Source: Sarcina sp034439435
GTDB lineage: Bacteria > Bacillota > Clostridia > Clostridiales > Clostridiaceae
Direction of reading: 5' to 3'
NCBI RefSeq assembly: GCF_034439435.1
Contig: NZ_JAPCKJ010000001.1
Span: 1,178,001 to 1,242,000, forward strand
DNA length: 64,000 bases
Shown in pieces: positions 25,207-33,824 of the stretch. Position 1 is the stretch's first letter. Each line of letters begins with the position of its first letter. The notes beneath the pieces are model-generated. The model ran no database searches. It had not been told where the DNA came from and worked only from the letters and a program-made list of their open reading frames with translations. Both the position numbers and the translations under genes were made by a program.

Positions 25207-27342
25207 TTATCTTTTAATTTTTAATACTACACCTAATCCTATTAATAACATAGCTATTTGTGCTACAGTTTCTCCACCTATAGGAGATCCTGTATTAGGA
25301 ATCTCATTTTCTTTTTTGTTGTTTTCTTCAACATCTTCTTGATTATTATCTATTTTATTTTCATTATTTTTTTGATTTTCTACATTTTCATCTACTTTAG
25401 GTAATTCTTCCTTACTAGCCTCATTATTTCCTTCATTATTTTTTTCTTTGTTTTTATCTGAATTTATATTAGCATCTTCTTTATCTTCTTTAGGTATATT
25501 ATTATCCACATCTTCTTTAGATGTATTATTATCCACAGGCAAATCCTTCTCATTTATTGATGCTAAATTAGTATATTTTCCATCTTCAGAGCTAGGTATT
25601 TTTAACTCTCCTGAATTAACTAAATCTCTAACTTTTTTATAGTTTTCTGAGTTTGGATCTATACCTAGCAAACGCCAATTATTTTGTTTTTTTGCATTTA
25701 TAACACCATTTTTAACATTTTTAATATAATCTATAGCTAAATTTCTTATTGTTCCTTCTTCTTCTCCATAAGCAGTTTTAGAATCCCAAAGTTTTTTAAA
25801 ATCTTTACCTTCAAAGATTCCTCCCTTTCCTTGTAATTGTCCAAGCCTATATGAATTCATTCCTAATTTTAAGACATCTGTATCCTTAAGTTCCCTTCCA
25901 TCCTTATATTTAACATCCTTAATTCTATTTCCTTCTTTTTCTCTTAAATCAATTTTATAAGTTATTCCACCAAACATATCATTAGTACTGTATTTAGATG
26001 CTCTTCTTTTAGGATTAAAACTTGGAGTAATGTCTCCTGGATTTAATGTATTAAAATATCCAGCAGCCCATTCCATGTATTTTTTTAAGTCTTTTCCTGT
26101 TACTTCATAAACGCTTATTTCTCCACCAGTATATCTATAGTTATACGCTATATCTTTTTTCTTTATTTCTCCTAAATCTAACTTAGCTTTATCATTATCT
26201 ATAGCTAATGCTATTACATCAGCCTTACTATAATACTTTCCAACTTCATGAAAGAAGTCAATTAATGGAGTATCTTCTATATGTATTGTAGGTATTCCTT
26301 TTATGTAATCTTCATCTACCATATTAACCCCTTCAAGTCTTCCGATAACTGAATTGGCATCTTTACGCAACTCTTCGTGAAAAGGCTTTAATAGATTTTC
26401 TATTTCTTTATCTGATTCTACATTAGCCACTGAAATAGTATTAGTGCTTTTATTTTTTAATACATTTTTACCATTTTCTTTTTTGAATGTTAAATCTATT
26501 TTTGAGACAGCCTGTCCATATTTTCCTGGTTCAGTTATAATTACTCCATTTATAATATCGTTTTCAACTAGTTTATGCATATGTCCACCTATAATTGCTG
26601 TAAGTTCAGGACACTGATTAGCAATATCTCTAACACCTGTATTCGGGATTTCATTTTCATTATCTAAGCCCATATGCATAACGCCAATCATAGCATCAAC
26701 TTTTCCATCTAATTCTTTTATAATCTTTTTTGTTTCTTTAACTGGATCTCTAAACTCAATTCCTTTTATATTATATGGTTTTTCAAATTCTTTTATCATA
26801 GGAGTATCCATTCCTATAATGCCTATTTTTATTCCGTCTCTTTCTATTATAGTATATCCATCCATATATCTTGTTCCATCGTCATTATAGATGTTACCCG
26901 CTAATACTTTTCCTTCAAATTGATTTGTTACATGCTTAAGAACATCTAATCCAAAGTTAAATTCATGGTTTCCCATTTCCCAAACATCATATTTCATCTT
27001 ATTCATACCTAAAACCATAGGTTGCTTAGGTCCTTTATTAAAAGTTTCAACAAAGTTATCTTGAATTGAGTCACCTGCATCTACAAGAATTACATTTTGA
27101 TTCTCTTTTCTTTCTTTTTTTACAATTGTTGATATTTGTGATAAGCTTCCTGAATTATTTTCAGTATCTGATGCATAATCCCAAGGAACAAATCTTCCAT
27201 GTATATCTGAAGTTCCTAAAATAGTAACTTTAGTTTCATTAGAAATTTCCTCCCCCTTAACGACTTTATCATTAAAAAAACATAGATTTAATGATAAAAA
27301 CATAATTGTAGCAAAACTTAATGGTTTAATAATTTTTCTCAC
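25207..27342 (-). CDS. Cell-wall-anchored 5'-nucleotidase / cyclic phosphodiesterase
   Basis: 711 residues, extracellular. Signal peptide in the first ~30 residues (IKPLSFATIMFLSLNLCFF). Metallophosphatase domain about 40-300: TILGTSDIHGRF, LVDAGDSIQDN, MGNHEFNFG, GVMHMGL, IIGGHMHKLV. A C-terminal nucleotidase domain (about 340-560, NSYRLGQLQGKGGIFEG) binds the substrate. A long N/K/E/D-rich linker (about 600-675) leads to IPNTG (LPXTG-like), a hydrophobic helix and KIKR, a sortase anchor. It should release nucleosides and phosphate from extracellular nucleotides. GTG start at 27342 behind AAAGGGGAT. Confidence 0.92.
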   Translation of the reverse strand: MRKIIKPLSFATIMFLSLNLCFFNDKVVKGEEISNETKVTILGTSDIHGRFVPWDYASDTENNSGSLSQISTIVKKERKENQNVILVDAGDSIQDNFVETFNKGPKQPMVLGMNKMKYDVWEMGNHEFNFGLDVLKHVTNQFEGKVLAGNIYNDDGTRYMDGYTIIERDGIKIGIIGMDTPMIKEFEKPYNIKGIEFRDPVKETKKIIKELDGKVDAMIGVMHMGLDNENEIPNTGVRDIANQCPELTAIIGGHMHKLVENDIINGVIITEPGKYGQAVSKIDLTFKKENGKNVLKNKSTNTISVANVESDKEIENLLKPFHEELRKDANSVIGRLEGVNMVDEDYIKGIPTIHIEDTPLIDFFHEVGKYYSKADVIALAIDNDKAKLDLGEIKKKDIAYNYRYTGGEISVYEVTGKDLKKYMEWAAGYFNTLNPGDITPSFNPKRRASKYSTNDMFGGITYKIDLREKEGNRIKDVKYKDGRELKDTDVLKLGMNSYRLGQLQGKGGIFEGKDFKKLWDSKTAYGEEEGTIRNLAIDYIKNVKNGVINAKKQNNWRLLGIDPNSENYKKVRDLVNSGELKIPSSEDGKYTNLASINEKDLPVDNNTSKEDVDNNIPKEDKEDANINSDKNKEKNNEGNNEASKEELPKVDENVENQKNNENKIDNNQEDVEENNKKENEIPNTGSPIGGETVAQIAMLLIGLGVVLKIKR

Positions 27343-27486
27343 TATTCTTTATCCCCTTTACTTTTAAACTGTACAGATAATATTATACATCGTTTTAAAA
27401 TCGTTTACAATTTTTATATATTTTACACATTTTATAATATAAACATCTTTACAAAAACCAATATTTTTTTTAAAATTAAGCAAAAA

Positions 27487-27514
27487 AAAATCAGTAAATT
27501 AATTTACTGATTTT
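27487..27514 (-). terminator. Terminator of the tRNA-Trp unit
   Basis: Perfect palindrome ATCAGTAAATT / AATTTACTGAT immediately after the tRNA 3' end, then TTTTTTTTTG on the minus strand. Confidence 0.9.
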
Positions 27515-27515
27515 C

Positions 27516-27591
27516 TGGCAGGGGCAGTAGGACTTGAACCCACAACCAATGGTTTTGGAGACCACTACTCTACCAATTGAGCCATACCCCT
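27516..27591 (-). tRNA. tRNA-Trp (CCA)
   Basis: 76 nt with encoded CCA. Acceptor AGGGGTA / TGCCCCT, anticodon loop CTCCAAA giving CCA. T loop TTCAAGT. Distal copy of a two-gene tRNA-Trp unit. Confidence 0.97.
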
Positions 27592-27619
27592 ATAATATTA
27601 TGTTATAATTTGTGTTAAT

Positions 27620-27695
27620 TGGCAGGGGCAGTAGGACTCGAACCCACAACCAATGGTTTTGGAGACCACTACTCTACCAATTGAGCCATACCCCT
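27620..27695 (-). tRNA. tRNA-Trp (CCA), second copy
   Basis: 76 nt with encoded CCA, differing from the first copy at one T-loop base (TTCGAGT instead of TTCAAGT). It lies 28 bases upstream of the other copy, so both are probably processed from one transcript. Confidence 0.97.
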
Positions 27696-27819
27696 GAACA
27701 CAGAATTTATTATATATTAAAAATAAACTTAACGCAAGGGTTTTTTATGTAAAATTTTATTTTTAATAAAAAATACATATTAATTCCTTGATAAAATAGT
27801 CTTATATTTACTCATAAAA

Positions 27820-27887
27820 GTAGAGTATATTCTATTTTCAAACCTATAAATAAGGATTACTAAAATTTCTTTTAAAATATACTCTAC
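27820..27887 (-). terminator. Possible terminator after CBS-ACT gene
   Basis: GTAGAGTATATT / AATATACTCTAC 12-bp arms separated by 44 nt, followed by TTTTATG on the minus strand. The long loop makes it a weak call. Confidence 0.4.
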
Positions 27888-27908
27888 TCTATACTCTTAA
27901 CTATTTTA

Positions 27909-28529
27909 TTATGCTAATTTAAATCCTGAATCTTTCAATTTTTTCTTTATATTATTAATATCTCCATTCTTAATTCTAACAATGACTTCTTTAACCTCAG
28001 TTAAACTTTTTGTATCTATAATAACTACACTTAATATATCTCCCTCTTCTTGAGATATTATTTTAGTCATCTTTGATAATTGTCCTGGAACATCAAAAGT
28101 TCTTATAACTATTCTTTCTCCCTTGTTAAGGCCAAAGGCATTATTGAACTCTTTAAATACAGCTTTATGAGTTAATATTCCCTTAAAATTATCAAATTCA
28201 TCTACAACAGCAACAAAAGAAATTCTCATTTTTTCTAACATAGCAACTGCTTTTTCTATATGTTCTTCCTTACTTATTATAGGAATTTCTGTTTTAAAAA
28301 TTTCTCCCACAGTAACATTATTCAATAACTCTTCTTTACTTAAATTATTTTTAAAATAATGCTCATATATACAGCTTTTAGACACTGCCCCCCTAAATTT
28401 ATTGCCATCTACTACAGGAATTGATAAAAAATTATTATCATCCATAATTTTTAATGCATCTTTAAGTATAGTTTTAGAAGTAACCAAATCAAGATTGTCC
28501 TTCTTTGTCATAACAGCCTTTACTAACAT
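27909..28529 (-). CDS. CBS-domain protein with C-terminal ACT domain (AcuB-like)
   Basis: 206 residues. Two CBS domains (about residues 1-60 beginning MLVKAVMTKK, and 70-130 with MRISFVAVVDEFDNFKGILT) are followed by an ACT domain (about 138-206, IVIRTFDVPGQLSKMTKIIS). The layout resembles AcuB of Bacillus, linked there to acetoin catabolism, but the acu genes are not here and the resemblance is architectural only. A nucleotide plus amino-acid sensor is a reasonable inference. ATG follows GGGGGGATTTGT. Single-gene unit between the tRNA-Trp genes and the tsa operon. Confidence 0.83.
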   Translation of the reverse strand: MLVKAVMTKKDNLDLVTSKTILKDALKIMDDNNFLSIPVVDGNKFRGAVSKSCIYEHYFKNNLSKEELLNNVTVGEIFKTEIPIISKEEHIEKAVAMLEKMRISFVAVVDEFDNFKGILTHKAVFKEFNNAFGLNKGERIVIRTFDVPGQLSKMTKIISQEEGDILSVVIIDTKSLTEVKEVIVRIKNGDINNIKKKLKDSGFKLA

Positions 28530-28828
28530 ACAAATCCCCCCAATTCCTAAATTTACATACTTTATAATAATATTATACTATTATCCCATTATATAATTAT
28601 CTAATTATATTAAATTTACAAAAGTATCAATTAAAGAGTCTTTTGCCCTTTAAAGGTTAATATTATAATAATTTTATAGGTGTATGTTTTATTAAATCTC
28701 ATAGAAAATTTGAATCATTTAAAACACATAATAAAACTTAAAATATCTTATTAAATCTAGCATCTCTTTTCTTTTTCTTTAAATTTGGATAGAATGATTA
28801 AAGAGTGTTAATTTGAAAGGAGTTCTTT
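28530..28828. other. Divergent intergenic region, CBS-ACT / tsaE
   Basis: About 300 bases without an ORF, very AT-rich, containing start regions for the leftward CBS-ACT gene (TATAAT-like at about 28575) and the rightward tsaE operon (AAAGGAG at about 28818). No riboswitch or repeat is recognised. Confidence 0.5.
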
Positions 28829-29293
28829 ATGGAATTTATAGTAGATAGTGTAGAGAAAACTATGCATATTGGAAGACAACTTGGTTCTCTTGTAAATAAA
28901 GGAGATATTCTTTGTTTAACTGGCGACTTAGGAACTGGCAAAACTCATATAAGCAAAGGAATTGCAGAAGGATTAGGAATTGATGAGCATATAACTAGTC
29001 CAACTTTTAATATAGTTAATGAATATCATAGTGGAAGATTAACTCTTTACCATTTTGATGTTTATAGAGTTAATGATCCAGATGAAATTGAAGCAATAGG
29101 ATTTGATGAATATATCTTTGGTGATGGCGTAAGCTTAATTGAATGGGCTAACTATATAGAGGAACTTATCCCAGAAGAATATATACATATTAAAATAGAA
29201 AAATTACCTGATATGGGTGAAAACTTTAGAAAAATAACTATTAATAGTTATGGAGATAGATATAACTACATAAAGGAGATAAAAGAATGTTAG
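28829..29293 (+). CDS. tsaE: tRNA threonylcarbamoyladenosine biosynthesis ATPase TsaE
   Basis: 154 residues. P-loop ATPase of the t6A pathway; works with TsaB-TsaD to attach threonylcarbamoyl to A37 of ANN-decoding tRNAs. Walker A LTGDLGTGKTHISKG (about 31-45), then the family signature ITSPTFNIVNEYHSG and LYHFDVYR, and the C-terminal LIEWANYIEELIP. ATG preceded by AAAGGAG. First gene of the operon tsaE-tsaB-rimI; it overlaps tsaB by seven bases. Confidence 0.96.
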   Translation: MEFIVDSVEKTMHIGRQLGSLVNKGDILCLTGDLGTGKTHISKGIAEGLGIDEHITSPTFNIVNEYHSGRLTLYHFDVYRVNDPDEIEAIGFDEYIFGDGVSLIEWANYIEELIPEEYIHIKIEKLPDMGENFRKITINSYGDRYNYIKEIKEC

Positions 29294-29991
29294 TATTAGC
29301 TGTTGACTCTTCTTCTAGCACTGCTACATGTGCCTTAGTAAATGAAAAGGGAGTTCTAGGAGAAATAAACTTAAATGATAAAAAACAACACTCCGTTTTA
29401 TTAATGGATTTAATAGATGATTTACTTAAATATAACGACTTAAAAATCAAAGATTTAGATGGATTTGCTATTAGCGAAGGACCTGGTTCATTTACTGGTC
29501 TTAGAATAGGAATGGCAACTATTAAAGGGTTAAGCTTTGGAAGTAAAAAGCCTTCTGTTTGTATTTCTTCTCTTGATACCTTAGCTTATAACATATCAGG
29601 CTTTAAAGGGATAATCTGTCCAATTATAGATGCTCTTAGAGGAAATGTATATGCTTCTCTTTATAAAAAAGACGGAGATGAGCTTATTTCCCTTAGTGAA
29701 AAAGAATGTATTTCCTTAAATGACTTAGTTGAAAAAATTAAAGAGAGAAATGAAGATGTTATCTTTGTTGGAGACGGAATAACTAAGCACAAAGCTTTCC
29801 TAAAAGAAGCTCTTCCTAACTGTTCTTTCGCACCTAATCATTCAGCTTATCCAAGAGCAGCATCAGTTGGAGAATTAGGATTAAGATTATTAGAAAATGG
29901 AGTTTATCATGATTTAAATACATATGCTCCAGTTTACTTAAGAAAATCTCAAGCTGAAAGAGAATACGAAGAAAGAATGAGATTAAAATAA
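29287..29991 (+). CDS. tsaB: tRNA threonylcarbamoyladenosine biosynthesis protein TsaB
   Basis: 234 residues, ASKHA-fold partner that holds TsaD and TsaE together in the t6A synthase. Begins MLVLAVDSSSSTATCALV; conserved ISEGPGSFTGLRIGMATIKG (about 60-79) and CPIIDALRGNVYASLY. The active-site residues for catalysis are not needed in this subunit. ATG follows AAAGGAGATAAAAGA within the end of tsaE. It overlaps rimI at TAATG, so the three genes are translationally coupled. tsaD is not in the window. Confidence 0.96.
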   Translation: MLVLAVDSSSSTATCALVNEKGVLGEINLNDKKQHSVLLMDLIDDLLKYNDLKIKDLDGFAISEGPGSFTGLRIGMATIKGLSFGSKKPSVCISSLDTLAYNISGFKGIICPIIDALRGNVYASLYKKDGDELISLSEKECISLNDLVEKIKERNEDVIFVGDGITKHKAFLKEALPNCSFAPNHSAYPRAASVGELGLRLLENGVYHDLNTYAPVYLRKSQAEREYEERMRLK

Positions 29992-30437
29992 TGAGTTCTT
30001 ATAAAATAGAACCTATGAACTCTTCTCATATAGAAGGTGTTTTTGAAGTAAGTAAACTTAGCCTTACGGAGGCTTGGAATATAGAATCGATTGAAAATGA
30101 GCTTTCAAACAAGTTAGCAAAATACCTTGTGGCTCTAGATGAGAATAAGGTTATAGGCTTTCTTGGAATGTGGGTTGTTTTTGGTGAAGGAGATATAACA
30201 AACATAGCTGTTCATCCAGAATATAGAAAGCAAGGAATTGGAAATCTATTAATGGATAATCTAATTACTTTATGTAAGGAAAATAACATAAATTCTCTTA
30301 CTCTAGAAGTAAGAGAATCAAACCTTCCAGCACAAAATCTTTATAAAAAACATGGATTCAAAGAGGAAGGGATAAGAAAAAACTTCTACCACAATCCCAA
30401 AGAAAACGCCATAATAATGTGGAGACACAATATTTAA
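29991..30437 (+). CDS. rimI: Ribosomal protein bS18-alanine N-acetyltransferase (GNAT)
   Basis: 148 residues, single GNAT domain. Motif A is ITNIAVHPEYRKQGIGNLLM (about 66-85), with the acetyl-CoA-binding R/QxxGxG/A; motif B is LEVRESNLPAQNLYKKHGFK (about 104-123). RimI acetylates the N-terminus of ribosomal protein S18 and is typically co-transcribed with tsaB/tsaE, as here. The start overlaps the tsaB stop (TAATG). A bidirectional terminator follows. Confidence 0.92.
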   Translation: MSSYKIEPMNSSHIEGVFEVSKLSLTEAWNIESIENELSNKLAKYLVALDENKVIGFLGMWVVFGEGDITNIAVHPEYRKQGIGNLLMDNLITLCKENNINSLTLEVRESNLPAQNLYKKHGFKEEGIRKNFYHNPKENAIIMWRHNI

Positions 30438-30439
30438 AT

Positions 30440-30470
30440 AAAAAAGAGCCCTAAATTAGAGCTCTTTTTT
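30440..30470. terminator. Bidirectional terminator between rimI and ribU
   Basis: AAAAAAGAGC / GCTCTTTTTT outer stem plus CTAA/TTAG inner pairs. It ends the rightward tsa operon and, two bases from the ribU stop, the leftward ribU transcript; an internal C-A mismatch becomes a G-U pair in the minus-strand RNA. Confidence 0.88.
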
Positions 30471-30471
30471 A

Positions 30472-31062
30472 TTATCCTAAATTTTCTTTCATAGGTTTGT
30501 CTAGCATAGGTTCAACTTTGAACACTGATACAGATAGCTTTTTATATAGTACATATGTTATTCCACATACTAAAATCGCTTTTATTCCGTTAAATGGAAT
30601 TAATCCAACTGTTACATACTGCATTAATTCTGCCTTTGACATAGCCATACCATAGGCTGGAAGTAATAAATATACATTAGCTAATATTCCTACTATTTCT
30701 ATAGCTAATATTCCTACTAACATTCCTAATATAGCAGTTTTCTTAGTCTTATTTCTCTTATAAATCATTGCTGCTGGCCACACCAAAGATACTCCAACTA
30801 AGAAATTAGCAATTTCTCCCACAAATCCTGTTCCAGTTCCCTTTACTATTAAAATTAATAAGTTTTTCATAAGTTCTATTATGACTCCTGATAATGGACC
30901 GAAAGCAAATGCTCCCATAAGTGCAGGCACATCACTTAAATCGATCTTTAACCACGGGAATATTGGTATTACTGGAAAATCAATGTACATAAGAATTACT
31001 GCAATAGCAGATAAAAGTGATAATTTAATAAATTTGTTTGTGTTTAAGGTTTTTGTTTTCAT
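30472..31062 (-). CDS. ribU: Riboflavin ECF transporter substrate-binding subunit RibU
   Basis: About 196 residues from ATG 31062, chosen because GGGAGGGG lies six bases before it. About six hydrophobic segments make up an ECF S-component (LSLLSAIAVILMYIDFPVI and IFPWLKIDLSDVPALMGAF at the start, GPLSGVIIELMKNLL next). RibU imports riboflavin with a shared EcfAA'T module encoded elsewhere. The FMN riboswitch at 31126-31303 directly upstream supports the riboflavin assignment and gives feedback control. Confidence 0.94.
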   Translation of the reverse strand: MKTKTLNTNKFIKLSLLSAIAVILMYIDFPVIPIFPWLKIDLSDVPALMGAFAFGPLSGVIIELMKNLLILIVKGTGTGFVGEIANFLVGVSLVWPAAMIYKRNKTKKTAILGMLVGILAIEIVGILANVYLLLPAYGMAMSKAELMQYVTVGLIPFNGIKAILVCGITYVLYKKLSVSVFKVEPMLDKPMKENLG

Positions 31063-31125
31063 TTTGTCCCCTCCCAAAAGTTAATTCCTCTGGGGCTACT
31101 AAGTCTTTAATGACTTCATTCAAGC

Positions 31126-31303
31126 ATAAAAAAGCCCTGATACGTAATTATATCAGGGCATATAGATTCAGAATTTAAATCATTAAACACTCATCTTCTT
31201 TCATCCAGACTATACTGTCGGCCTCGGAATTTCACCGAATCATGCTAAATTTAGCTCGCGGGCTTTACCGCCGGTGGGGACTTACACCCCGCCCTGAAGA
31301 CTT
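31126..31303 (-). ncRNA. FMN riboswitch (RFN element) with terminator, upstream of ribU
   Basis: Aptamer about 31303-31190 on the minus strand. The conserved starts AGTCTTCAGGGCGGGGTG and CCCCACCGGCGGTAAAGCCC are visible, as are GATTCGGTGAAATTCCGA, GCCGACAGTATAGTC and the closing GGATGAAAGAAGA. The expression platform ends in GCCCTGATA / TATCAGGGC (31159-31134) plus TTTTTT (31133-31126). FMN binding should favour termination and lower RibU synthesis. Confidence 0.97.
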
Positions 31304-31400
31304 TTTATTTATTTGTTATAATTTTAACTCTTTTTTATTTAAATTTCAATATATTAAATACTGAAATATATTAAAATTTACACTTATTTTAATTAATATT

Positions 31401-33563
31401 TTAACTTTCTTTTTTCATTGAAAGAGAAATTCTTTTTCTTTTTAAATCAACATCTAAAATTCTAACTTCTACAACATCTCCAACCTTAACTATATCAAGT
31501 GGATGTTTAACAAATCTATCAGCCATTTGACTCTTATGAACTAATCCATCTTGGTGAACTCCAATATCAACAAAAGCACCAAAGTCAGATACGTTTCTAA
31601 CTGTTCCCATTAAAATCATACCTGGTTTTAAATCTTTCATATCTATTACTCCAGATTTAAATATTGGTTTAGGTAGTTCCTCTCTTGGGTCTCTTCCAGG
31701 CTTTTTAATTTCTTTTATAATATCATTTAGAGTAGGCTCTCCAACTTCTAATTCATTTGCTAAGTTACTTAATCCTTTAAGCTTTACTCTCTCATCAATA
31801 TCTCCTAAATTTCCATTTTTTAAATCTGAGTCTTTGTAACCTAATATTTTTATAAGTTCCTTTGCTACTCCATATGATTCTGGATGGACAGAAGTATTAT
31901 CTAAAAGTTCTTTACTTTCCATAACTCTTAGGAAACCAGCACATTGTTCATAAGCTTTTTGTCCTAATCTTTTTACCTTTAATAATTCTTTTCTACTCTT
32001 AAACTTACCGTTCTCTTCTCTATAATCAACTATATTTTTAGCTATTGTAGCATTTATTCCTGATATATAACTTAATAGAGATGGCGTTGCTATGTTTAAA
32101 TCTACTCCAACATTATTAACACAATCCTCAACTATCCCTGCTAAAGACTCATCTAATTTCTTTTGAGTTACATCATGTTGATATTGACCTACTCCTATAG
32201 CTTTAGGATCAATCTTTACAAGCTCTGCTAATGGGTCCTGAAGTCTTCTTCCAATAGATATTGCTCCCCTTACCGTTACATCTAAGTCAGGATATTCTTT
32301 ATTAGCAAGCTCTGATGCTGAATAAACAGAAGCTCCAGCCTCTGATACTATAACATAGAATAACTCTTTTCCTATTTCATCTTTTATTTCTTTAAGCATT
32401 CTTGCAATAACTTCTTCTGATTCTCTTGAAGCTGTCCCATTTCCTAAAGATATAACATCTACCCCATGTTTCTTAATAAGTTTTTTTAATGTAGCTATTG
32501 TCTCATCAATTCTATTTTGAGGAGCCGTTGGATAAACTGTTGTATTCTCAACAAATTTTCCTGTTTCATCTAAAATAGCAACCTTACATCCAGTTCTAAA
32601 TCCAGGGTCAAATCCCATTACGACCTTTCCCTTTATAGGGGCTTGCATTAATAAAGCTTTTAAATTTGCTTTAAATATATCAATAGCTCCCTCTTCTCCT
32701 TTTGAAGTTAACTCACTTCTAATTTCTCTCTCTATTGATGGATAAATAAGTCTCTTTAAAGAATCTTTTATACTTTCTTGTAAGTACTTATCAGTAATAT
32801 TATTATTTTTTAAAATTTTTCTATTTAAAAAGTCTATAATAACTTCCTCATTACATGTTACCTTAACAGAAAGAATCTTTTCTTTTTCTCCTCTATTAAC
32901 AGCTAATATTCTATGTGATGGAATTGTTCTTACTGGCTCTTTATAGTCATAATACATCTCATAAGGTGTTTGTTCCTCACTTCCACCCTTAACTTCTAAA
33001 ATTCCATCTCTTTGTACAAAACTTCTTATCCACTTTCTATAATCAGCATTATCAGATATTATTTCGCTTATTATATCCATTGCTCCTTGAATAGCTTCTT
33101 CTTCACCTTTAACTTCTTTATCTTCTTTTATGTATTTACTAGCTTCAGCAATTATATCGTCCTTAAAATCTCCTGATAATATAAGTTCTGCTAAAGGTTT
33201 TAACCCTCTTTCAACAGCCATAGTTGCTCTTGTTCTCTTTTTAGGTTTAAAAGGTCTATATATATCCTCAACCTCTGTAAGTGTAGTTGCTTTTTCAATT
33301 TTCAACTTTAATTCTGGTGTTAAATTATCCTGTTCTTCAATAATTCTTAAAACGTCTTCTTTTCTACTCTCTAAATTTCTTAAATAAGTTAATCTCTCAT
33401 TAAATTTTCTTAAAATTTCATCTGATAACCCACCGGTTCTTTCTTTTCTATATCTAGCTATAAAAGGTACTGTATTTCCTTCATCTAGCATCTCTATAAC
33501 ACTTGCTACTTGTTTTAATGAAATACAAAGTTCTTTTGATAAAATCTCATGTATATTGTTCAT
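31401..33563 (-). CDS. tex: Tex family RNA-binding transcription accessory protein
   Basis: 720 residues, the usual Tex length. An N-terminal helical Tex-N region (VPFIARYRKERTGGLSDEIL, about 33-52) is followed by a YqgF-like RNase H fold (about 325-450, GFDPGFRTGCKVAILDETG), a helix-hairpin-helix region (about 490-560) and a C-terminal S1 domain (about 645-715, GTVRNVSDFGAFVDIG). Tex binds nucleic acids and affects transcription and stress tolerance in several bacteria; its molecular role is not settled. ATG preceded by GGAGGACATT. Single gene, divergent from the M28 peptidase gene. Confidence 0.95.
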   Translation of the reverse strand: MNNIHEILSKELCISLKQVASVIEMLDEGNTVPFIARYRKERTGGLSDEILRKFNERLTYLRNLESRKEDVLRIIEEQDNLTPELKLKIEKATTLTEVEDIYRPFKPKKRTRATMAVERGLKPLAELILSGDFKDDIIAEASKYIKEDKEVKGEEEAIQGAMDIISEIISDNADYRKWIRSFVQRDGILEVKGGSEEQTPYEMYYDYKEPVRTIPSHRILAVNRGEKEKILSVKVTCNEEVIIDFLNRKILKNNNITDKYLQESIKDSLKRLIYPSIEREIRSELTSKGEEGAIDIFKANLKALLMQAPIKGKVVMGFDPGFRTGCKVAILDETGKFVENTTVYPTAPQNRIDETIATLKKLIKKHGVDVISLGNGTASRESEEVIARMLKEIKDEIGKELFYVIVSEAGASVYSASELANKEYPDLDVTVRGAISIGRRLQDPLAELVKIDPKAIGVGQYQHDVTQKKLDESLAGIVEDCVNNVGVDLNIATPSLLSYISGINATIAKNIVDYREENGKFKSRKELLKVKRLGQKAYEQCAGFLRVMESKELLDNTSVHPESYGVAKELIKILGYKDSDLKNGNLGDIDERVKLKGLSNLANELEVGEPTLNDIIKEIKKPGRDPREELPKPIFKSGVIDMKDLKPGMILMGTVRNVSDFGAFVDIGVHQDGLVHKSQMADRFVKHPLDIVKVGDVVEVRILDVDLKRKRISLSMKKES

Positions 33564-33824
33564 AATGTCCTCCTATACTCTATCTCATTAACCATTAAAC
33601 ATAATTAAATTATTTCTTTATAAATTGATTTTAAAGTTGTTATTAATCTAAATAAATTTATATTAAACCGCTAAAATTCAGTAAAAATAAATTTTTTTAA
33701 AATAAACCTCATTTTATTATTATATTACTTCCAATTATTAATTCAAGATTAATGGTAATTTTTTGAATAAACATAATTTATATTTCATACCTTTAATTAT
33801 AACCTAATCTTTAAGGAGGAAAAT

